Of a stretch of 64,000 bases of DNA, positions 8,589 through 17,987 are shown piece by piece. The notes beneath the pieces are model-generated. The model saw nothing but the letters and a program-made list of their open reading frames with translations, ran no database searches and was not told the DNA's origin. The position numbers were made by a program, and so were the translations under genes. The stretch covers positions 1 to 64,000 of the forward strand of contig CANMLL010000015.1 in NCBI GenBank assembly GCA_947498775.1, given 5' to 3'. Positions within the stretch are counted from its first letter, which is position 1. Each line of letters starts with the position of its first letter. This DNA comes from an uncultured Aquimarina sp. (GTDB lineage: Bacteria > Bacteroidota > Bacteroidia > Flavobacteriales > Flavobacteriaceae).

Positions 8589-10307
8589 ATGGCAGGATTC
8601 TTACGTCTAATATTTCTTTTTATTTTTGTTTCTTCCTTTGGACAAACTAATAATGAAATTAGTTTTTTAACTCTCGAAGAAATTAATAGATTTCAAATAC
8701 CAGATTCTTTGAAAGAAAAGTCCTATGAAGATTTGGAGACGATTTTTTTTAATCGTATAAATTATTTTGATGAGGCAAAATTATATGCAAATATTTACAT
8801 CAAAAAAGGAAAAATCAATCAGGATACTTTACAAATCGCGAATGGTTATTTTCTTCTCAACAAGATTTCGGAAGATTCTACAAAACTTAAATGTCTTGAC
8901 CTGATAATTGAATTAACAAAAAAGGCAAACTACAGAACTCATCCTGCTTTAGCTTATCTCGCTAAAGGAGTATTTTTTGAAGATCAAACGAATTATCAAA
9001 ATGCGTTAGATAATTACTTTAAATCATACAATTATGCCTTAAAAAATAATATAGAGTTGGCATATAAGGCCAAATTTAACATAGGCATTTTGAAACTTAA
9101 AATTGGCCAGTATGAAGAAGCATTGGACATTTTTAGTAATTACAATAACTTTTTAGCATCAAAAAAAAGTAAAACACCAGATGATAATGCACTCTATTTA
9201 GTGTCTCTTTTTGCTCTTTCTGATTCTTACACCAAAACACAAAAATTTGATAAGGCTTCTTATAAAAATACCGAAGGTATTCAAAAATCATTATCATTTA
9301 ATAATGATATGTATTATTATTTTGTAATGAATGAAGGTGTTAATTTGTTTTACAAGAAAAAATACAAGGCTTCAATTGATAGCATAAGCAAAATAATACC
9401 ATTTCTCAGGGCACAAAATGATCAAACGAATATAATATTTTCGCACTTTTATTTAGGAAGATCATATTATGAATCGGGCGAAATTGATATTTCCATTAAG
9501 CAATTTAAAAAAGTAGATAGTTTATTTAATAACTATCCTGATTTTTTCCCAGAAGTAAGAGAAGGTTATAAGATTTTAATTAACCATTACAAAGATATAA
9601 ACAATAAGGAAAATCAATTATTCTATCTTAATAGATTGATTACTGTTGATAGTATACTAAATGAAAGTTATAAATATATAAATAATAAAATTAAAAAAGG
9701 GTTTGACACTCCATTGTTGATTTCTGAGAAAGAAAAATTGATATCCGACCTCCATCAATCTAACTCTTTTAAATCCAGCAGTATTATCTCCTTATTCATT
9801 GTATTAGTTATTATATCTATTTTTTTAATTTTTAATTATAGTAAAAGGAAAAACTACAAAAGAAAATTTGAGTTGTTAATCAATCAAAATAATATTGCTA
9901 AAAATAATGCCGATAAAGAAAAAGAAAAGCAGGCTCTTACGTATTTGTCTGGGGACATTCACAATACTATAAAAAAAGGGTTGGAACGATTTGAATCTAA
10001 CAAGGAATACCTTAATCAGAATGTCTCCATAAGTTCGTTAGCTAAAAAGATGGATACTAATTCCAAGTATCTATCGGTTTTTATTAATCAGTACGAAGAA
10101 AAAAAGTTTACTGATTATATTAATGACTTAAGAATTGCGCACACAATAGAAAAACTAAAAACCGATCGTAGATTTAGAAAATATACTATTAAAGCAATCG
10201 CAGAGGCTGGAGGTTACAGTAATCCGGTATCATTTTCACAAGCATTTTATAAAAAAACAGGAATAAAACCTTCATATTTCATTAAACAGTTAGAAAATAA
10301 TGTGTAA
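8589..10307 (+). CDS. TPR-containing membrane AraC-family regulator
   Basis: 572 residues. Residues 1-19 look like a signal peptide or first membrane segment (LIFLFIFVSSFGQ). Residues of about 30-370 are helical repeats of TPR type (YQNALDNYFKSYNYAL, AKFNIGILKLKIGQYEEALD). A transmembrane helix lies near 392-415 (IISLFIVLVIISIFLIFNYS). The C-terminal 100 residues are an AraC/XylS DNA-binding domain (SISSLAKKMDTNSKYLSVF, and the second helix-turn-helix SNPVSFSQAFYKKTGIKPSY). The protein should sense something through a periplasmic TPR domain and act directly on DNA from the membrane. A TAACTTTG -7-like box is at 8559-8566. A leader-peptide gene starts 145 bp downstream. The gene at 25239-26852 has the same architecture. 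Confidence 0.85.
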   Translation: MAGFLRLIFLFIFVSSFGQTNNEISFLTLEEINRFQIPDSLKEKSYEDLETIFFNRINYFDEAKLYANIYIKKGKINQDTLQIANGYFLLNKISEDSTKLKCLDLIIELTKKANYRTHPALAYLAKGVFFEDQTNYQNALDNYFKSYNYALKNNIELAYKAKFNIGILKLKIGQYEEALDIFSNYNNFLASKKSKTPDDNALYLVSLFALSDSYTKTQKFDKASYKNTEGIQKSLSFNNDMYYYFVMNEGVNLFYKKKYKASIDSISKIIPFLRAQNDQTNIIFSHFYLGRSYYESGEIDISIKQFKKVDSLFNNYPDFFPEVREGYKILINHYKDINNKENQLFYLNRLITVDSILNESYKYINNKIKKGFDTPLLISEKEKLISDLHQSNSFKSSSIISLFIVLVIISIFLIFNYSKRKNYKRKFELLINQNNIAKNNADKEKEKQALTYLSGDIHNTIKKGLERFESNKEYLNQNVSISSLAKKMDTNSKYLSVFINQYEEKKFTDYINDLRIAHTIEKLKTDRRFRKYTIKAIAEAGGYSNPVSFSQAFYKKTGIKPSYFIKQLENNV

Positions 10308-10452
10308 TTCAACAAAACATAAATTATTGATAATTAGATGATTAAAATTAAAAACAACGTAAAATTCATGAATTTTTACTTCTACTTAATAGCTTAATTA
10401 TTGTATAAAATACTTTAGTTGTAATATTGCAGTACAATTTAAATCACTTATT

Positions 10453-10590
10453 ATGAAAACTAAGAAATTAAAATTAAAAAAATTTGAAATAGTTAAACTT
10501 CAAAATTATCACCTAAATCGAATAAAAGGAGGTGATGGAACTGTACATATATCAGGTAAGATAGTTTGTGAACCAGAGCAAGGGTCATAG
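10453..10590 (+). CDS. Gly-Gly leader natural-product precursor peptide
   Basis: 45 residues. The leader (residues 1-26) is lysine and leucine rich (KKLKLKKFEIVKLQNYHLN) and ends RIKGG, the double-glycine cleavage signature of Bacteroidota peptide precursors. The core of about 19 residues starts at DGTVHIS and contains one Cys, one Ser before it, one Thr and a final Ser, so at most one thioether ring could form. It lies between a TPR-AraC regulator and an S8 protease on the same strand. No modification enzyme is adjacent; the nearest LanB/LanC genes start about 7 kb away on the other strand. It may be an unmodified bacteriocin-like or signalling peptide, or a substrate of that distant machinery. 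Confidence 0.75.
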   Translation: MKTKKLKLKKFEIVKLQNYHLNRIKGGDGTVHISGKIVCEPEQGS

Positions 10591-10616
10591 AGATTATTAA
10601 TTTTCAATTTTTATAT

Positions 10617-12257
10617 ATGCGCTTAGCTTATATTTTTATCTTTTTTATTTCGTTAGTATGTCAATCCCAGCATTCGACAAATTTTTCTTCTGATATTGTT
10701 ATTATTGGTTATGAAGAAAAAAGACCTGTCAAAAATTTGGCAGAAATGTGGCAACATAAAGATATCTTAAAGGATACTATACCAGGTGTAAGTTGTGAAA
10801 AAGCTTATAAAGAATTGTTAGGAACAAAACCAGGTGATACAATTATTGTTGCGGTAATTGATAGTGGAGTTCACATTGATCACGAAGATTTAAAAAACCA
10901 AATATGGACCAATACAAAAGAGATTCCTAATAATTATATTGACGATGACCAAAACGGTTATATAGACGATATTCATGGATGGAATTTTTTAGGTAATAAA
11001 AAAGATGAAAATATATACTATGCCAGAAAAGAATATATTCGCTTATTAGCGGAAAAAAAGCTTTTAACCAGAAAAGGTCTATCAATTACAAAAAATGAAA
11101 TAGATTCAATAACTAAAGAAGCTAAAAAATTCTATCGGGAAGCAAGAAAAGTTTTAGATAATGATAAAAAATTTGTTTCGAAATGGAGGAATAAATATGA
11201 AGATGTTACTTCAAAGCTAAGCGATTTCTTTCCTAACAAAAATTATTCTATTGAAAAGTTATTAAAAATCGATACCGTTAAACATAAATATCTAAAAGAA
11301 TCAGTAGATCTATTTTATACATTTTTAAAAGAAGATATATCTGAAGAATGGCTGAAAAGTATGGAAGATTATAATAGTATCGTTGAAGATTTTAAATTGA
11401 ATTATAAATATCAGGATAGAAAAATAATTTCAGATAATATAAACGATATCGATGATAAAAATTATGGTAATAATAACGTAATTGGTAACATCAATATTGA
11501 TAATCATGGAACTCCTGTTGCTGGCTTAATAGGTGCCTCAAGAAATAATAATATTGGTATCGATGGTATTGCGGATAAAGTAAAACTTATGATTTTACGA
11601 GCAGTACCTAAAGGAGATGAATATGATAAAGACATTGCATTAGCAATACTTTATGCGGTGGACAATGGTGCCAAAGTAATCAACATGAGTTTTGGTAAAT
11701 TTTTCTCTCCAAAATCTAATATGGTCATTGAAGCGATTAAATATGCAGCTAAAAAGGATGTGCTTCTGGTACATGCCGCAGGTAATGATAGCAAAAATAT
11801 TGATAATCGTAATTTTTATCCTATAGACCATAAAAACGATATTGAAGTTTCTCAAAATTTCATTAAGGTTGGTGCGATGACTTATAAATTGAATAGGAAA
11901 TTTGCTGCATATTTTTCAAACTATGGAAAACAGAATGTAGATGTGTTTGCTCCTGGATATATGTTGTACACAACATCTACAAATAATAAATATGAAGTTA
12001 CAAATGGAACATCCTTTGCTGCTCCAATTATTTCTGGTATAGCCGCAATGATTCGATCAAGATACCCTAGTCTGCGCGCTTCACAAGTAAAAGAAATAAT
12101 TATGGAATCTGGCAACTCATATTCAATGCAAGTAACTATTCCTGGTAAGAAAGATAGCCCAAAAGTGCCATTTGCTGAACTCTCAAAATCCGGTAAAGTA
12201 GCTAATCTTTATAATGCTTTATTGATGGCAGAGCAAGTTTCATCAAAGAAAAACTAA
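10617..12257 (+). CDS. secreted S8 subtilisin-like peptidase
   Basis: 546 residues. A signal peptide covers residues 1-17 (FIFFISLVCQSQ). The catalytic triad is complete: Asp82 in VIDSGVHIDH, His297 in DNHGTPVAG and Ser466 in NGTSFAAP; Asn390 (HAAGND) fits the oxyanion position. The Asp-to-His distance is over 200 residues because of a lysine-rich helical insertion at about 130-275; in ordinary subtilisins the distance is about 30-40. It begins 26 bp after the Gly-Gly leader peptide gene, so the two are probably cotranscribed. A role in processing that peptide, like LanP proteases, is possible but inferred only from position. Confidence 0.9.
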   Translation: MRLAYIFIFFISLVCQSQHSTNFSSDIVIIGYEEKRPVKNLAEMWQHKDILKDTIPGVSCEKAYKELLGTKPGDTIIVAVIDSGVHIDHEDLKNQIWTNTKEIPNNYIDDDQNGYIDDIHGWNFLGNKKDENIYYARKEYIRLLAEKKLLTRKGLSITKNEIDSITKEAKKFYREARKVLDNDKKFVSKWRNKYEDVTSKLSDFFPNKNYSIEKLLKIDTVKHKYLKESVDLFYTFLKEDISEEWLKSMEDYNSIVEDFKLNYKYQDRKIISDNINDIDDKNYGNNNVIGNINIDNHGTPVAGLIGASRNNNIGIDGIADKVKLMILRAVPKGDEYDKDIALAILYAVDNGAKVINMSFGKFFSPKSNMVIEAIKYAAKKDVLLVHAAGNDSKNIDNRNFYPIDHKNDIEVSQNFIKVGAMTYKLNRKFAAYFSNYGKQNVDVFAPGYMLYTTSTNNKYEVTNGTSFAAPIISGIAAMIRSRYPSLRASQVKEIIMESGNSYSMQVTIPGKKDSPKVPFAELSKSGKVANLYNALLMAEQVSSKKN

Positions 12258-12302
12258 CTAGTAGCTGCAGTTATTCTCTTTGATTATTATTTATACTACC
12301 AA

Positions 12303-12595
12303 ATGAAAAAGACAATCTTTCTGTTTCTAATCCTATCACTTAATACAGTTAAATAGGACAAGAATCCACTTTGATATTCCAAAAAGGAAAAGAAACCCTA
12401 CTAAAAGGAAATACAAAACACTTGTATGAGGTAAACCTAAACAAAGGTGTACTGCTACAATTAGAACTGATCAAAAAAAATGTAGATATTCAGGTAGTAG
12501 CCTTTTCTGCTAATAATATGATACTCGCTATCTTAAAAATGGGGAGTACTATATATGACTGGAAAAACAAAATCATTAAAACCCCTTTGTGGTGA
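12303..12595 (+). pseudogene. decayed exported-protein gene (frameshifted at signal peptide)
   Basis: The ATG at 12303 encodes a signal-peptide-like start (KKTIFLFLILSLNT) that hits a stop at 12354. A shifted frame then reads IGQESTLIFQKGKETLLKG and NKGVLLQLELIKKNVDIQVV up to 12595. The second part resembles the N-terminal beta-sandwich of large Bacteroidota exported proteins (for example TPR-CHAT proteins), in which GxxHxYxxxLxKGxxLxxxxxQKGxDVVV is common. Joining the two pieces needs one frameshift near 12340-12356, and the rest of a normal protein is missing. The family match is from memory of that motif, so the identity is tentative. Confidence 0.55.
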
Positions 12596-12641
12596 GAATA
12601 TTTAGTAATTTGTAAAGTAATAAATATTTATAACTAATCAC

Positions 12642-12694
12642 CCAAATTCAACATTGTTATCTAAATGTAGTAACATGTTGAATTTGGTTTTTTT
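12642..12694 (+). terminator. intrinsic terminator hairpin
   Basis: 12-bp perfect arms at 12642-12653 and 12676-12687, followed by a run of seven T. It lies downstream of the decayed gene and ends only 5 bp before the ATG of the prolyl oligopeptidase gene. Confidence 0.75.
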
Positions 12695-12699
12695 GCCAT

Positions 12700-14865
12700 A
12701 TGAGAAAAATACGTTCCTTTTTAGTTCTAATATTAATGATAGGGTTTATGTCATGTGAAAATAATGAACCGCCTTCGCTGCTTCCTAAAAATTTTTCTGA
12801 AGTTATACATGGAGAAAAAATAGCCGATCCATATCGTTATGTTGAAGATATTCAATCCGAGGAAGTTAGCCAATGGATAGAAAAAATCAATAATCATTCT
12901 CTAAACACCCTAAATTCTTTATCTAATCGAGACAAGTTAATCAATACACAACTCAGTTATGAGAAAGAACAAACTCATAAGATATCTAAGTTAAGAATTT
13001 TGGAAAAAGGAATGTATTTTTATTTAAAGAAATTACCAGAAGAAAAGCTTGCAAAACTTTATTATAGAAATAGTTTCGAGAGTGAAGAATTTTTTCTTTA
13101 TGATCCCAATACATTTGGTACAGACAAGGAAAAAGAATTTATTATAAATTATATAAAACCTGATTGGGAAGGTTCAAAAGTAGTGGTCAGTCTAACAGAA
13201 AAAGGAAAAGAAATATCGAATATGATAATTTTGGATGTAACATCAAAGCATCCTCTACCTTATATAATAGATAATTGTTGGCCTTCTGCTACTGGCGGAA
13301 TACATTGGTCGTCTGATAATTCTGGTTTCTACTATGTTCATTTGCCTACAATTGATCCGTCTTCAAAAGAGTTTTTATTGAATACGAAAACCGTATTGTA
13401 CGAAATAGGTAAAAACCCTAAAAAACTCAATGTGATCTTTTCAAAAAAAACAAATCCTGATCTTAACATGACAGAGGAAGACATTCCTGTAATTTCCAAA
13501 CCCAATGAAAAAAATAATTTTTTGATTGGAAAAATTGGTGGTGTTGATAACTATTGGGATTCATATATAATCGAAAAACAAAATGTAAAGAAAGGAAATT
13601 GGAAACCGTTTTATAAAAAAGAACATAAAATAAGTTCGTACGAAATTTTTGGAGATACAATTGTCTTTATTTCAGCAAAAAACGCATCCAATTTCAAACT
13701 ATGTAAAACTTCTCTCCAAAACCCTAATTTTGATGAAGCAGAGGTTCTTGTTCCTGAAAGGGAAAAAGAAGTGATTAAGGAATTAGCTGTTACAAGTCAA
13801 GGAATATATTTTGTTACTACCGAAAATGGAGTAAAATCATCGCTTTTTCAGATAAATAAAAAAAATCAAATCAAAGAAATCAAACTCCCTAAGGTTTTTG
13901 GCTCTATACGATTGAGAAGTAGAGGATATAACTATCCTGATTTATGGATTTCTGCTAGTGGCTGGACAACCAATCAAATAAGGTATCATTATACTAATGG
14001 TCAATTGCAAAAACAAAATTTGAATAAAGATAACTTAAAAGAAATCACAGATAATTTAGTAATAAGAGAATTAGAAGTTCCTTCACATGATGGAAATAAA
14101 ATCCCATTATCTGTAATTTATCACAAAAATTTTGAGCCAAGTTCTCAAAGTTCTATGCTAATAGAAGGGTATGGTTCATATGGTATTTCTTTTAGTCCCT
14201 CTTTTTCTTTGGATAAACTAATTTGGTTACAAGAAGGAGGGATTTATGCTGTAGCACATGTTAGAGGAGGAGGAGAAAAGGGAGATTCTTGGCATAAAGC
14301 AGGTTACAAGGAAACCAAAGAAAATACTTGGAAAGATTTAATTTCTTGTACAGAATATCTCATTAATCATAAATTCACGAGCAAAGGAAAAATAGCTATT
14401 GAGAGTGCCAGTGCTGGGGGTATTCTGATAGGAAGAGCCATTACTGAAAGACCAGATCTTTTTGCAGCTGCCGTTATACGTGCTGGAGCAATGAATATGT
14501 TGAGATCAGAATTTCAACCAAATGGACCAAATAATACAAAGGAATTTGGAAGTATTAAAGATTCTCTCGAATTTAAATCTTTATATAAAATGGATTCTTA
14601 TCACCACATCAAAAAAGGTGAGAGTTATCCGGCAACAATATCCATTGTAGGTTTAAATGATCCCCGGGTAGTTGCATGGGATCCCATAAAATTTGTAGCC
14701 AGATTACAAAATTCAAACAGTTCAAAAAAACCTACTTTATTATTGGCTGATTCCAACTCTGGTCATGGCTTTGATGAAACAAGAATGAAACGAATTGAGA
14801 AAAATGCAAATATCTTAGCATTCGCCCTCTGGCAAACCGGTCATCCCGATTATCAGCCAGAATAA
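12700..14865 (+). CDS. prolyl oligopeptidase family (S9A) lipoprotein
   Basis: 721 residues. The N-terminus is a lipoprotein signal with Cys19 (IGFMSCEN), so it should be anchored to a membrane outside the cytoplasm. The N-terminal motif IADPYRYVEDIQSEEVSQW is the classic start of S9A peptidases, followed by a beta-propeller region. The hydrolase domain has Ser571 (SASAGG in place of the usual GxSxGG), Asp654 (GLNDPRV) and His689 (SGHGFDE). The family cuts short peptides after proline. A terminator hairpin abuts the start codon, so the promoter must overlap it or transcription must read through. It could act on the peptides encoded nearby; prolyl oligopeptidases do process some lanthipeptides, but the link here is only proximity. 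Confidence 0.9.
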   Translation: MRKIRSFLVLILMIGFMSCENNEPPSLLPKNFSEVIHGEKIADPYRYVEDIQSEEVSQWIEKINNHSLNTLNSLSNRDKLINTQLSYEKEQTHKISKLRILEKGMYFYLKKLPEEKLAKLYYRNSFESEEFFLYDPNTFGTDKEKEFIINYIKPDWEGSKVVVSLTEKGKEISNMIILDVTSKHPLPYIIDNCWPSATGGIHWSSDNSGFYYVHLPTIDPSSKEFLLNTKTVLYEIGKNPKKLNVIFSKKTNPDLNMTEEDIPVISKPNEKNNFLIGKIGGVDNYWDSYIIEKQNVKKGNWKPFYKKEHKISSYEIFGDTIVFISAKNASNFKLCKTSLQNPNFDEAEVLVPEREKEVIKELAVTSQGIYFVTTENGVKSSLFQINKKNQIKEIKLPKVFGSIRLRSRGYNYPDLWISASGWTTNQIRYHYTNGQLQKQNLNKDNLKEITDNLVIRELEVPSHDGNKIPLSVIYHKNFEPSSQSSMLIEGYGSYGISFSPSFSLDKLIWLQEGGIYAVAHVRGGGEKGDSWHKAGYKETKENTWKDLISCTEYLINHKFTSKGKIAIESASAGGILIGRAITERPDLFAAAVIRAGAMNMLRSEFQPNGPNNTKEFGSIKDSLEFKSLYKMDSYHHIKKGESYPATISIVGLNDPRVVAWDPIKFVARLQNSNSSKKPTLLLADSNSGHGFDETRMKRIEKNANILAFALWQTGHPDYQPE

Positions 14866-14868
14866 TTT

Positions 14869-15275
14869 GATAATTCTATAACGATATATTAAACCCTAAA
14901 TTCGCCCATTTTTATATAACCCTTATAAGATTTCCTAAATTTCAATTTCAAGTATTTATCTTAATAACTTAACTAAAAATCTTATCCCCAGCTTCATCCA
15001 AAACTACATTTTCAAAATTCGAAAAATTAGCTTGGCGGCATAATAGTTCGTGAGACCAGTTTTTACACTTCTGCACGCCAAAGAAGGTAGTCTGGATTGG
15101 TACTTCGCCCAGGCAAAAAAGGACATTTTCTTTATCTATTATCATTTTGAAAAAAAGTTTCTCAGTATCAAAAAATGCAACTGAGAATACTTAATATTGT
15201 CAGGTAAAACAATTAATTATCGTATGAGCAATGATTCATTATCTTTGCCCGCTTTTTAAGACAAACAAAATAAAT
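14869..15275. other. intergenic region with possible gene remnant
   Basis: About 400 bp without an intact gene. Near 15065-15182 a plus-strand frame reads HAKEGSLDWYFAQAKKDIFF and continues for about 20 more residues before a stop. It has no start codon and may be a remnant of an unidentified gene. A TATCTTTG -7-like box at 15239-15246 probably belongs to the promoter of the next gene. Confidence 0.3.
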
Positions 15276-16415
15276 ATGTTAGTAAGATTTTTTAAAATAA
15301 TAGTTTTTTCTTTAGTTATTACAACGAGTTCAGCTGGGTTTGCACAAAGTAAAAAAATATCTCAATATTGGATGTCTTTTGCTCAGTCAATAAATGTAAA
15401 AACAAACAAAAAGACCAAGTTCAAATTACAGGCATCAGTAAGAGTAGAAAGAGAGGATAAAGATGGAATAGCGGGGTTATGGACACGAGTTGATAATACT
15501 AATGGCGAATCTGGTTTTTTTGATAACATGATGGATAGACCTATCCTACTAAATGAATGGAAAACATATACTATTGAGGGAGAAATAGATAAACATGCCA
15601 AAAAAATTAGTTTTGGAGGAATCTGTTTGTACAATGGTAAGTTTTATTTTGACAATTTTGAGCTATCAATTCAGAATGAAAATGGAGAATATGAAAAAAT
15701 TAGTGTAGAGAATGCAGGATTCGAAAATCAAGTAAAAGATGCAGTGATTCCTGGTTGGACAAGAGGTATTGGCAGAGATAAAGAAGTTTTTGTTGAACAA
15801 TTTACAGTAGCTTCTGAAAAAAATACTTTAAACGATTCTTTTAGCATAATGATTGAAGGAAAAGGAATAAAGAATCAATCTGTCATTAATACAGAAGAAG
15901 GGTTTACTCCACAAATTGGAACATTAGTTTCTATGCTCAACAATCTTAGTACACGCGTCGAATCTGTTGTACAAAATTTAGATATTCGTGAAACAGATCA
16001 TTTATTAGATGAGAAAGCCAATAGAATCGGAGCTTTAATAATGCACCTAGCCGCAGCTGAAGCCTATTATCAAGTGTATACCTTCGAAAATAGACGATTT
16101 AATGAAGAAGAAAAGCAAAAATGGCAAGTAGGATTAGATCTTGGAGAGGAAGCCCGTGAACAATTTAAAGGAAAACCAATCGACTATTATTTAGCTATTT
16201 ATAAAGAAGTTAGAAAAAAAACTATTGATGAATTGGCTAAGCGCAACGATGAGTGGTTAAAACAAATGCACCCCGGTTCTTTAATGAATAATCACTTTGG
16301 TTGGTTTCACGTCATGGAACACCAGTCTAGTCATCTAGGTCAGATATTAATGCTTAAAAAGCGAATCCCTAAAGAAAAAAACGCTATCAAACTACCTGAA
16401 GAAAAAGTGGATTAA
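15276..16415 (+). CDS. exported protein with beta-sandwich domain and DinB-like C-terminus
   Basis: 379 residues from the internal ATG at 15276; this start gives a clean signal peptide (FKIIVFSLVITTSSAGFAQ), while the upstream ATG at 15231 does not. Residues of about 25-165 resemble a carbohydrate-binding-type jelly roll (KFKLQASVRVE, GLWTRVD, ISFGGICLYNGKFYFDNFEL). Residues of about 200-370 are a four-helix DinB-like domain with candidate metal histidines in LIMHLAAAEAYY and in HFGWFHVMEHQSSH. DinB-like proteins include metal-dependent thiol transferases, but a secreted fusion to a jelly roll is unusual. The substrate is unknown. Confidence 0.75.
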   Translation: MLVRFFKIIVFSLVITTSSAGFAQSKKISQYWMSFAQSINVKTNKKTKFKLQASVRVEREDKDGIAGLWTRVDNTNGESGFFDNMMDRPILLNEWKTYTIEGEIDKHAKKISFGGICLYNGKFYFDNFELSIQNENGEYEKISVENAGFENQVKDAVIPGWTRGIGRDKEVFVEQFTVASEKNTLNDSFSIMIEGKGIKNQSVINTEEGFTPQIGTLVSMLNNLSTRVESVVQNLDIRETDHLLDEKANRIGALIMHLAAAEAYYQVYTFENRRFNEEEKQKWQVGLDLGEEAREQFKGKPIDYYLAIYKEVRKKTIDELAKRNDEWLKQMHPGSLMNNHFGWFHVMEHQSSHLGQILMLKKRIPKEKNAIKLPEEKVD

Positions 16416-16484
16416 GCATCGGTAAGGCAAACCACATTCAAGAGCTTTGAAAAGTTGGTTATTCTGAACATCCCGAAGGAATCC

Positions 16485-16516
16485 AAAAAAAAACCCCCCG
16501 ATAGTATTACCGGGGG
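16485..16516 (-). terminator. terminator between convergent genes
   Basis: A G+C-rich stem (CCCCCG at 16495-16500 with CGGGGG at 16511-16516) is followed, on the minus strand, by nine T (A tract at 16485-16493). It serves the hydrolase gene at 16559-17713 and lies between two convergent genes. Confidence 0.85.
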
Positions 16517-16558
16517 ATTTCTGCATTGAGATTGCGTTGTGTTCTGGGATAAAAATTA

Positions 16559-17713
16559 TTAAAGCTTTTGAACTCTACCCCCTAGAGACTCGTACCAAGT
16601 ATCTCTTTGGGTAGACCCTTTTAAAAATCTCTTGATTATATTTTGTACGCGACCGTTATTCATAAAAAACGCATGCCAATCTGCTCCTGTAAATCTTGAA
16701 TCTGCCCAAGATTCAACCTTTTTTTGATTCACATGTAGCGTTAGAATAGCATCCTTAAATGCCGATGAGCTTTCAAAAGGAACGGTTCCATCACCCATAT
16801 CGGACTCATCAAAATGTTCATAATCAAAAAAATTCTTGATATGATCGTGTCCTTTTTTTACAAAAATTTTATTCTTTGTTTCTGCATTACCTCCGCTTAT
16901 TACCAATAGTTTTTTGCGTAAGGCTTCACTACATCCTGAAAAATCAAAAACAAACTTAGATTGGTCTCTTACCGTTTTTACCGATTCTAATCTACCTGCC
17001 ATTAATTTATGCTTGGCCAGGGTGTCTTCTCTATCCGGGTTTTTAACTTGCTGCCAATAGCTAGAAAAGTCAAATACATCAAAGGCGCTTTTGGTCTGTG
17101 GGTTCTCAAAATCATATGCCCCAGGGTATACGGGAAGTAATTCGTACACTGCAGGAAACGTTCTGGCGATCTTTCTAAAATCATCACTCGAATTAAACAA
17201 TTTTGATTTTCCGATCACCAGGTTAAAACTAGCTTCTATAGACCCTAGAAACGGAGGTACTGTAAAAATTGCACTTTCGATAATTTTTTCTTGTTCTTCT
17301 TGGGTAATCAATTTCATATAGCATGAAAAGACTAAAGCTCCCATGCTGTGTGTGATAAAATTAAACGACCCTACGTTTAGCTTATCTGTTAATCTTTCAA
17401 CATATCTGGCCAGGTCCTTTGCAGATTCTACATTAGATTTTCTCCAGTCGTACCCAAAAATAAATACCCGGTATCCCTTTGATTTCAGGTAATTTATGAT
17501 TTCTGAATACGCGAGATTCTCAACATCTGCCCTCTCGATAATAGTTTCTGCACCAATATCATTGATCCCATCTCTTTGAAGCTTTAGTCGATGAATATCC
17601 GAAAAAAACTTCTTCAACCCCGACCATACTGTTGTAAAGTCCTTTTCATTAGTATTAAACAACTTAGTTCCTTGTATCCCAGGAATAAGAATGATTGGCT
17701 TTTTTCTTTCCAT
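16559..17713 (-). CDS. LCAT-like alpha/beta hydrolase (putative lipase or acyltransferase)
   Basis: 384 residues. The N-terminus KPIILIPGIQGTKLF and the FGYDWR motif at 86-91 are signatures of the lecithin:cholesterol acyltransferase-like family. The nucleophile is Ser123 in THSMG, with Thr in place of the usual first Gly. The C-terminal GDGTVPFESS stretch supplies the usual acid region, and H in GADWHAFF is a candidate catalytic His. There is no signal peptide, so it is probably cytoplasmic. It lies 274 bp downstream of the split LanB genes on the same strand and ends at a strong terminator. It could be the last gene of the lanthipeptide unit or unrelated. Confidence 0.85.
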   Translation of the reverse strand: MERKKPIILIPGIQGTKLFNTNEKDFTTVWSGLKKFFSDIHRLKLQRDGINDIGAETIIERADVENLAYSEIINYLKSKGYRVFIFGYDWRKSNVESAKDLARYVERLTDKLNVGSFNFITHSMGALVFSCYMKLITQEEQEKIIESAIFTVPPFLGSIEASFNLVIGKSKLFNSSDDFRKIARTFPAVYELLPVYPGAYDFENPQTKSAFDVFDFSSYWQQVKNPDREDTLAKHKLMAGRLESVKTVRDQSKFVFDFSGCSEALRKKLLVISGGNAETKNKIFVKKGHDHIKNFFDYEHFDESDMGDGTVPFESSSAFKDAILTLHVNQKKVESWADSRFTGADWHAFFMNNGRVQNIIKRFLKGSTQRDTWYESLGGRVQKL

Positions 17714-17987
17714 ATAGTATTCTAAATTTTGATTTATAAAATTTCAATACGACTATGGGGCGAAAGGTTTACGATGCTCATCATCACAAATAAGAAACAA
17801 TACACTTATATTGTACTTGTTTGTTATGTTAATAGGGGTTTGAAATGGGTTAAAAAACGTAGAGGTGTTGTTTCCTAACCGTATTGGGATACGTAAAAAT
17901 ATACAATTTATTTTAATCTGCAAACTCATGGTATAAATTGTCTTTTTATCTAAGCTTGAGACTGTAGTTAATTATAAACGTGCTGTG

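Noticed and set aside
10617..14865. Calling the S8 and S9A peptidases dedicated lanthipeptide proteases
   Set aside because: They are on the other strand, with other genes between, and no sequence feature ties them to the cluster. Only proximity supports it, so it is kept as inference.
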